Assembly: GCA_014607495.2 (NCBI GenBank)
Contig: CP053157.1
Coordinates: forward strand, 1,984,001-2,048,000
Source of the DNA: Carposina sasakii
Taxonomy: Eukaryota; Arthropoda; Insecta; Lepidoptera; Carposinidae
Length of the DNA stretch: 64,000 nt
Direction: 5' to 3'
Shown here: piece after piece, positions 55,654-64,000 of the stretch
How positions within the stretch are numbered: position 1 is the stretch's first letter
Layout: each line of letters opens with the position of its first letter
The notes under the pieces: model-generated
The model's input: the letters and a program-made list of their open reading frames with translations, nothing else
What the model was told of the DNA's origin: nothing
Databases searched by the model: none
Made by a program: the position numbers and the translations under genes

Positions 55654-56709
55654 TGCCGAGACATGAGTATCGTTTCCATAATCTAATTCCTATTCAAACC
55701 AATAATAATATAATATTCTATTCAGGTTTATTTGCCTTCACGAAAACTCGCTAAGAACATAACCTTCAATCCCAGCCAAGCTCACAAACATAAAATATCA
55801 GATCCCGGTTATTTATACGGAGGTTCCTCCGCCACCGCTAGAATGATATTTTATTTCAAGTAATGCACTCAAGAAAATTGACTCTACTATATATACAAGT
55901 TAAGACGTGAGCTAGCGTTTTTTGCGTATTTGAAATAGATTTGACGAGACTCGTGCGTTTATGCATAATAAATAGACAAACCCATACGCTTTTACTTTAT
56001 AAATCTTATTTGATCGAAAAAGTTTTGATGTGTTTTTACAATTATCATAGTATAGTATATAAGCGAAGGACAAAGACAGAACAATAATGCGATATCGATG
56101 TTTCACATAATGCGTGGAACATAATAATTTTTACAAGACCCAAACAATAATTAGTGGCCTAGTGGAGCTGAAACGCCTACCTTTTTACCACCCCATACGA
56201 GTATGCTATACTTAAAATGCAATCATCTAGCTTTAAACATACATGATTATGTATCCCTAACAATATTTAAGTATTCGATTTTCACAACTTTTGGACAAAA
56301 CGGACCAGGTAAAAAGTAGAATGAATAAACTTATTTATCTGTTAATGTCCGTTTTACCTATGTTAATTATTAAAAAGCCACAACTAAAACTGCACTAGAA
56401 ACAGAATATAACAAAGGTTTACAACAAAATAATGCACAAAATACACATTTCTTATTCGAGTGAAGTATTAAATTTTCATTCCCAATTCCCGACGCTCGTT
56501 ACCGCGTGTTCATTATAAAACTAAGCGTTCTCCCCGTGGATTGAGCTTTGTAAAATGGAAAATAGAAATACCTTTCTAGCATTTAGATGAGAAATTCCCA
56601 GTATTTAATAACTTATTTACACGCAGGTGGGCAAATAGGTTTTGTGTCACTTGACACGACTGAGAGAGTTTTGAAAGAGATATATCTCTACAAAGGCTTT
56701 ATTTTAGAA
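55654..56709. other. Unassigned AT-rich stretch
   Basis: Nothing recognised. Confidence 0.35.
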
Positions 56710-57047
56710 CTAGTGGACGCCCGCGACCCCGTCCGCGTGGACTACAGAAAAAAAAAAATATCGAAATTATCCGGGATAAAAACATTTTCCCGGGATGAAA
56801 CGTAGCCTATATATTAAGTGGGACCTGTCACAATATATTCCTGAAAACTGCATCGAAATCGGTTCAGCCGTTTCTGAGATTAGCGTGCACAAACGCACAG
56901 ACAAACAGACAAACCGACAGACAAAAATTCCAAAAAGCATTGTTTTGGGTACTATTGCGTTGATAAAGGTATTCTATAATATTTTTTTCTTATATATATC
57001 TTCCATGTACAGACAGCGATCCGTTACATTTTTATTATATGTATAGA
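56710..57047 (-). mobile_element. Helitron-like element, copy 9 (intact ends)
   Basis: On minus A|... the + strand reads CTAG at 56710 and TATAGA|T at 57047; 338 bp, the most complete TCTATAC-type copy. The ORFs 56587-56805 and 56795-57046 read this repeat. Confidence 0.9.
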
Positions 57048-57094
57048 TAACCCGTATATCTCTTTCTATGTATGCATACATATATTATAAACAG

Positions 57095-57172
57095 GGTTGT
57101 ATGCTCAAAAAGAGGTAGACCTGCAGGATAAGTGCAGGATCATAAAAGGGATCCCACAGCGACGTTTAACAC
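57095..57172 (+). repeat. Family I fragment
   Basis: GTTGTATGCTCAAAAAGAGG then GGATCATAAAAGGGATCCCA and CAGCGACGTTTAACACAGCG. Confidence 0.6.
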
Positions 57173-57445
57173 AGCGGGTCTATATATCATGTCTAATATA
57201 TTTAAAATGTTTATCGTTAAATATAATTAAATATTTTTGCTCTACAAATAAACTAAAATTCAAATTCTAAATCTTTATTGCATGAGGTTTTTTTTTTCAC
57301 AATGGTATGGTCTCTTTCAAGTTAAAAACCTGTATTAGGAAAAGACAGCTCTTTCGATGGTTGGTACATAATAATGTCAATCATTGCAATAACTATCATT
57401 ATGTATATAGGACTACTTTTAGGCTGTAAAAACTAAAAAGACAAA

Positions 57446-57598
57446 AACAAAGACGCGCTTACACCTAAGCCACATTTTTTTTTTAAACAAAGACGTGCTT
57501 ACACCTAAGCTACATTTTTTTTTAAACAAAGACGTGCTTACACCTAAGCTACATTTTTTTTTAAACAAAGACGTGCTTACACCTAAGCCACATTTTTT
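57446..57598. repeat. Four-unit 39-40 bp minisatellite
   Basis: AGACGYGCTTACACCTAAGC recurs at 57451, 57491, 57530 and 57569, separated by CACATTTTTTTT and TAAACAA. A minus-strand frame yields a repeated CSLGVSTSLFKKK peptide, a product of the tandem array. Confidence 0.92.
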
Positions 57599-57897
57599 CC
57601 AAGAAACCAACCAAAAAAGATTTTCTTTCGAGAAATGAACCGATTTCTACAAATATGAAAATTATATGAATGCCTCATATGGCTGTGATTAATTAAGACA
57701 TTACTTGGCAAAAGTAATAAAATATTAATACTTACCCTAGAATACTCCAAATGTGTCTCTACGAATGACACACTCACGTAGAGTCAGAAAATTAAATAAG
57801 TACATGATATTTACTTATAATATACCTTAATGAATCTTAATTTTCTACCTGAATTACCATTTACATGTTTATTACATACACATTTCCACACGTGTAT

Positions 57898-58095
57898 TTC
57901 CTCAAAATATGGAAGCCAAACTGCAGGATCATAGCCACGTTTAATATAACAGGGACACATTTACGTGCATATTCAGTAACGAGTTGTTAGTTTATCGCGA
58001 ATACCCAAGTTACTTAGTTGACTCCTACGACATGCACACGGAAGGATAGATATGCAGCTGTTGTATTCTAGTGAAGCCTCGCATCAGTATGGGAT
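57898..58095 (+). repeat. Family I, copy 14
   Basis: TCCTCAAAATATGGAAGCCA to GAAGCCTCGCATCAGTATGG in order; diverged. Confidence 0.65.
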
Positions 58096-58099
58096 ATCA

Positions 58100-61000
58100 C
58101 ATGTTATAAAATAAAGTCGTCCCGCCGTCTGTCTGTCCCTATGTATGCTAAGATCTTTAAAACTACACAACAGATTTTGATGTGGTTTTTTTTAAAGATA
58201 GAGTCATTCGAGAGGCAGGTTTATATGTATAGTATCAGTATTGTACCTGTGCAAAACCAGGGCTGACCGCTAGCTATATTGATAAATAACAGATAAACTA
58301 TTTACTTGAAAACCGTACTTTACTAATTCAACGAAGCGGAAATAATTGAAATCATCTACTTCGTCAGGTACGACAGCCCGAATGTTGGAGCTCTTACGTT
58401 TCGTATTTTAACTAATATCAACTTTATTAAAATACACATAAATTAATGTTAGTAGACATCTTCTAGGAAAATTAATTTAAATATGATTCCGAGTAACTTA
58501 CTGAAAGTACAGAATTTTTTTATAATGGGCAATAGATTTCATTTCTAAGAAAGAATATTCATTCGAATTGATTTTCTAATGAACGATAAAAAAATAGCTA
58601 ACTTATAAATCAATAAGCAAACAACTGAATCGGTGTGATTAATTTCATCACGGGACATGACGAACGCGCTAAAATGAAGAAAGATTCGACGGGGAAATTT
58701 CGGGAAATCATTTCTTTTCATATACCTGCGTCATACAAAGGGCAAACCCTCCAAGTTTCAGTTAATCAGGACAAAGCATTTTACTTTATACCTAGGTATA
58801 TAGATAAATAGATACATTACATAGATAAATAAATATAGAAAACTTAGGTTACGACTAGATGCTGTTGTAAACTTTATAAAACGTTCCCGGAGATAATGAA
58901 CTGAGAAGATACATAGTACAGCGGTTATGAAAATAAACACCGTTTAGAAACAACCGTTTTCATAAAACGTGGTTGTAAGGAGGCTGTTGACGAGAGAATA
59001 TTGTACGGTACACACAAGTACCCAAAGTATAGATACCATTTTATTTGTGGTATAATAATATTTGTGATTTTATGGCCAATGGACTAAAAGTGTATAGGTA
59101 TATTAAAAGGTTATTCGATTAAAAATTCCATCAACAATTTGAAGGCTACATGTTTTGACTAAATCGATCAATAAGATTTTACTTTTTATATATTCAAAAC
59201 GTAAACACTATTGTATAAATTGTAAGTAAAAAGTTTTAGAAATTACCAATTAATCTTAAATTAATAAAATTTGCCCAGCTGCTACCTTTGTCAATAGAGT
59301 GTACCGCGTTTAATAAAGGAAGAGAAGTGATGGTAATTAAAACGTTAAATATCTTGGTTACGCCTTATTGGCCGAGACTGAGGATTAAAACCTACCTTGG
59401 TTTCAATATTATCAACATAGAGATTGCTATTTCGAGATTCAAAAAATTTCTAACGCAGATAAATCTGAAGGATAGGATATTGACACTTAGATAAATCTTA
59501 ATAATTAAGATATGGCTACAGCAGCGCAAACTTTGTGATAATACACCGTGTTATCAGTGTCTAACATTACATTGCTTCGTTAACACAGCAATGAAATAGC
59601 TGAGCTACTTGCCGGCAACGGAAAATAATTTCCCGTTTAGGTATCCCACGACAAACAAAAACATTTACTGAAAAAGGTTCAATGGATGCCATCAAGTTGA
59701 AAAAACATTGCACGAAAATACAGATAAAATTGCTCTACGAAAGAGAGGGGTCACATAAAACCCACTTATTTAACCTAGTGGTCAAAATTGGAACGAATCC
59801 TTCTTCTCTTACATAATCTCTCGTTTCGAATACAGTAGCGCCAACAGGAAATACAACTTTTATTGTATACGTAATTGCGGTAAAATGGCACATCTGCACC
59901 GCACCGCGCTTCACAACGGTAGGCTTATTACGTATCTAGCAATAGCAATGTGGTAGCAATGCGATAGCGAAAATTGTACAATCATCGCGTTGCAAGGACA
60001 AACCAGTGGGGCAATCACGAACCTTCGATATTCCGTAATGCTTTCGTCACATTGGCGTTTATATCATAGAATTTGCTTGGGACTGGATAAGAGTTGCAGC
60101 ACGTAAAAAGATTCATGTGATTGCGAACTTTACGAGCGATCAGTGATAATTGAGCAATTTCTGCTCTCGCATTACTATCGCTTTGCTTTTGCTACTATTT
60201 ATCTATTTTCGCACAGTGGACAACAAAGGAAGTCCACACATTTCCAAAGTCCAGCGTTAGGTGTGGAAATGACAAGTTTTGTAGTTGTTGCCGCAAACTT
60301 TGCACCTCAACTCGTCGGGTTTCATTTCAAAAGGTTAAGTATTATACGGTTTTTTTTTAATTAAACTTGGTTTCTTGTTAAGGTTGGTAAAAACTTTATT
60401 ATTTTCATGACCTTTATTAGTAGGATATTGTAAAAGTTTTTAGTGGTTATAGTATAAAAAAATATATATTATAACTGGTTGTTGCCTGCGACTTCATCCA
60501 CGTGGACTAGATGGAATGTACCCTACATCAGTCTCGGAACCCCAACTATAATATGTTTGTAAGAAGATTAGTTATATAAATAAACATGAAGATGTAACAA
60601 AAAAATATACATTTGCATTAATAGTACTTTTTTTTGTATCCCTGATACAAAAAAAAATCTTACAACAATAGCTTATATGACACTCCTTAGGCAAAATGTT
60701 AGTGATAGCTCTGCAATGCGATGGCGATACAAATCGACTATTACATATGTAATTTCACCTTAACTTATATTAAAAATTGTAAAACAGTTCGCAATATTCA
60801 TCTACCTACACTAGTTTCAACCATGTGGTTCTATAGTTTCAAAATAAATTGGCTTTGACATACGAACGGACGGAATCCTAAAGGAACCTCACCACCAAGT
60901 CTTAGATCAGCCTTTTGCTTAAATTTCTTAACACCGGTACCATTTGTTTATGACACATTTTTATTAATAATTTTCGTTGTTTTGGACATTTGAATTTTTC

Positions 61001-61466
61001 AAGCACATTGCAACTCGGGCATAAGACGGCACTTCCGAAACGTCTACCCTTATCAGAACCACCTTTTTTAAGCTCGGAGTACTAGCTTGACAGGTGATGC
61101 GTAATTTGAGAATAAAATGGGATTATTTTTACTTGAAGCTCACCGGTTGTTTTTGATAGAATTTGGAGAGACGGGTCGTATAAGGGTTAGCTGGGACAGT
61201 TGTATTATACGTCATTCAGACATGTTTTATATATTATGTTTGTCAAAGTAATGTTTTTCTGGAGGTAAGTAAATACAAACAGAATATTTGACGTACACTT
61301 TATTGTCCTACTAAAGACAAATATCATTTTCCTATGTTTGATTAGAAAAATCAAAATAACTAGCACTAATTTTAAGTATTCATCATCCTAAATTGCCTTT
61401 TTGGTTCTATTATAAAAAGCAGGCAGGTTTGTCAAAAAAATTTATTCGTCGCCATGAGATTTAGGG
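58100..61466. other. Repeat-poor stretch with small relics
   Basis: A Helitron/minisatellite-like word GGGGAAATTTCGGGAAATCA at 58690 and a Helitron-end relic (CCTGCGACTTCATCCACGTGG) at about 60485. ORFs at 59288-59494 and 60143-60364 show no domain. Otherwise nothing recognised. Confidence 0.35.
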
Positions 61467-61786
61467 GGTCTACTCTGAAATACCGCTTTCGAATCTTTCG
61501 GTCCGACCGAAGCCCGACCGAATCGAAGCCTTTGACAGCCTTTGACCCTACTACGAAATTGCTTCGGATTTATTCATCTGAGTTCACAACTCATTCGGAA
61601 CCATAGAGAATAATTCACACTGACTAATATTATAAGCTTTCTATTATCTAGTCTTATACCTGTAAAATAGAGTTCGATCGGACCGAATGAAAAAACGGCG
61701 CGACTGATCCGTTCGAAGGAAGTTCGTAGTAGGAAACACCTCGATATTCGGCCTATACTTTGTTTATCGTCACTTCAGAGTAGACC
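61467..61786. mobile_element. MITE family J, 320 bp
   Basis: GGTCTACTCTGAA at the left, complemented at the right (TTCAGAGTAGACC). The subterminal region holds TCGGTCCGACCGAAGC-like and TCGATCGGACCGAATG words in both orientations. Single copy here; TSD not resolved. Confidence 0.7.
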
Positions 61787-63720
61787 TCTAGAACACTTAC
61801 TTAAAATTTAATATTAAACTGTCCATGCAGTAGTAGTGAAGAGCCATTATATCTTCGGGATTTATTTAACAAAATATGAAAAAGTGCGCCATTTCAACAA
61901 TAAATTAGTCCTATTTACTGAACGGGAAACAGTTTACGAAGAAACACTTTATCTCAGAGAAGTGCAGCGCTGTATAATGAATTAATGAAGCCACAATGAA
62001 ACAGCTTTTCGGCTGTCTTTTAGTCAATTATTGTTAATTGTATGATTTAGTTAAATAGATATGACATCATGGCGATAATTTCTAAAATAATTTGCCTACT
62101 TAATTAGTACAAAGATTAAGTAACTAAGAAGTACTTGAAATAAATCTTAAACCTCGAGTATATCTACTAGGAGTAGTGTAGAATTCGTATTGAAATATAC
62201 GAGTTTAAATCGTAGTAACCTCGAACTAAGATGACAGCTGTATTTCCATGATTAATATCTTAATAACCGAAATAGCCTTCATATTTCCACATAAAATTAA
62301 TAAACTTTCTTTTTGTGTATGTGCAATAAAGAATAAGAACCTTGCCTTTTTAAATTTGCACCATAGCACAATTCCATTCTTAATGAATCCAATTTCCAAG
62401 ACATTCGTTAGCTGAGCTATGCAAGATTCCGGTATACCACGAGGGAGGAACAAAATGGAAATGCGAATGTACACCTGCTCGACTCGAATACGCAGCACGG
62501 TGCGAACCAATGGCTAACAATTGCCTTTTGAATAGTCTAGTATATGTACCTCATACTATAAAACAGCACAATTTTTATGCGAAAATATGAGCGATGCGAT
62601 AATAATGTAAAAGCAAATTGAGATAAACCAGGGTGTAGACATAAGTTACAGGGTAGAGACTTTTACTTTGGGCACAGTAGTTAACTAATTATCTACTGAA
62701 TAGTCGTTAGTTTTTTTCTTTATTAGTAAGCAGTTTGTTATTCGTCAATTGAAAAGTAGCCTAAATGAATATAAGTACTCGTAGAAATGAGACCCTATGC
62801 TATGAACATACTTACGTTGTTAAAGTGCCTCCTCGTTGTTATCCCTTTATGCAGTAAACAGATCACTTATTCCTGCTTCTGATTCGTGCTGAAAATGCAT
62901 AAATCAAGAAATGAAATACTTAAAGGAATGAATGGGCATTTTGTAGAATAAATTTAAAGGTTTACTTGCGTATTGTACCATTTATCGTCGATAATATTAG
63001 GCTAAGCTAAAGTCATTGGTCAGTATCTAGATAGGTGACAGTAACTTTTATTTTTATTTGAAGCTCACTTGAAATTATGCATAGTTTTTATAGTAACGGG
63101 TTTTCAACAGAATCACTTTTTATCACTAAAAATTCATCATTGCAGAAACTTGAGTCAAATGACGAAAATTGTTGGTACCTTAAAGATAAACAGATAAAGA
63201 AGACAGTCAGGTAAGCTACCATCACCCTGTACACACCGCTCTTTACAGCCTGTACAAAATTGTATTAATTAAATAAATGGCAGTTTTCGACTCTACATTT
63301 GTGTAATGGACTTCTTTAGACTTACCTTAACGTATTTTCGCCGAAATAATTAATGAGATTCTAAATTGATATTTCAGTTAGCTAGTTCACTTGGAGTTAG
63401 TGTAATTGGATCCATGCAAATGTATTCGTATATTAAAATACATTAATTTGTATTTAGAAATGAATTTATTTAGATACAACTGGATACGTGTTACAAATAT
63501 CAAAGTTGGCTTTGAAAAGGTGGTATTAATACGTACAGAATAATTGTTGCTGGAATTAACAGTTTTAATTAGATTAGAATAGTTTTTGTTGATAAATATA
63601 CTCACACATGGGACACACAGGACAAATAATATACCAACATTGAAAATAGACAATACAGATAGTTAACATAAAAGGAGAACCAAGTTAGATTAACAAATAA
63701 GAAAAATAACAAAGCATTAA
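61787..63720. other. Unassigned AT-rich stretch
   Basis: Minus ORFs at 62226-62510 and 63387-63653 have no recognised motif and no splice support. No known repeat family. Confidence 0.35.
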
Positions 63721-64000
63721 CTCCCAGCTTTTCTATCTTCAGCCCATAGCGTTCAAACCTTAGTATCCAAAATTCTCAAACAACCGCAACCGGAAATACC
63801 GTTCATGGCTGAAGCTAAAAATGTCTGCCTCGTGCCTTGGAAGATGGGGCGCTCTCTGGTGTGGGACGCAACCTGCGTTGACACCTTAGCAGCGTCCCAT
63901 CTCCTAGGCACAACAATCAAAAGTGGCTCTGCGGCCAATGCAGCTGAAAACCTCAAACGACGCAAATACGCAAACCTCAGTGGTGACTACCTATTTGAGC
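63721..64000 (+). CDS. Retroelement-encoded C-terminal domain, partial (runs off the window)
   Basis: Open from a stop at 63718-63720 to the window edge, with a possible internal ATG at 63805. The translation contains CLVPWKMGRSLVWDATCVDT (W20-D21 of the internal start at about 63862), LAASHL, then AANAAENLKRRKYANLSGDY and LFE. This WD-TCVDTLA-SHL ... AENLKR-KY...YLF pattern is one I recall from the region after the reverse transcriptase in many animal retroelements; the exact clade is not determined. No host-gene context. The rest of the element should lie to the right of the window. Confidence 0.65.

Noticed and set aside
57419..57610. Minus-strand protein with three GVSTSLFKKK repeats
   Set aside because: Explained by the 39-bp tandem DNA repeat.

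Overview
The window looks like moth or butterfly (Lepidoptera) chromosomal DNA: AT-rich, intergenic or intronic, and filled with transposon relics. The assignment rests on repeat types seen directly: Lep1-like non-autonomous Helitrons (CTAG 3' end with a CCGCG hairpin, 5' ends TCTATACATATAATAAA or TCCTACTAATATT), tRNA-derived SINEs with ATC-type or TATG-type tails, RTE-like LINE 3' ends, and many TA-flanked or TTAA-flanked MITEs. No bacterial-style operon, rRNA or CRISPR array is present. Most short ORFs are chance frames through repeats.

Coding content is sparse. The best host-gene candidate is a first exon on the + strand at 11687-11753: a hydrophobic signal peptide, a strong Kozak context and a phase-1 GTAAGT donor, behind a CpG-rich leader (about 11525-11686). 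If real, the DNA to its right begins a long intron. A second CpG-rich island at 3241-3480 may be a promoter or non-coding first exon. Weaker minus-strand candidates lie at 36905-37174, 37612-37827 and 50543-50797. Transposon coding remnants are an RTE reverse-transcriptase C-terminus at 24921-25288 (one frameshift) and the start of a retroelement C-terminal domain (WDATCVDTLA motif) running off the right edge from 63721.

Layout. 0-13 kb: Helitrons, a 367-bp TA MITE, two opposed SINE-B copies with clear target-site duplications (TSDs), an inverted pair of SINE-A copies, palindromic MITE F, the candidate first exon, and a Helitron interrupted by a tRNA-like retroposon. 13-28 kb: a GC-rich poly(A) element, a 792-bp hAT-like element inside an older repeat (with another MITE inside it), SINEs, truncated RTE LINEs, CpG-rich MITE C, a pogo-like element and a mariner-like element. 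28-45 kb: a (TA)n tract at a SINE tail, second copies of E, C and F, several copies of MITE D (one split by a probable solo LTR), and a Helitron carrying a six-unit minisatellite. 45-64 kb: more of the same families, a 466-bp element inside a SINE, a foldback element holding a SINE, a 39-bp minisatellite, then about 6 kb with few recognisable repeats.

Nested insertions give a relative order: family I is older than the hAT-like element, which is older than its internal MITE; MITE D is older than the solo LTR; the Helitron is older than the tRNA-like retroposon; SINE B is older than the 466-bp MITE. Family letters (A-S) are labels local to this annotation; superfamily names are inferred from termini and TSDs only.
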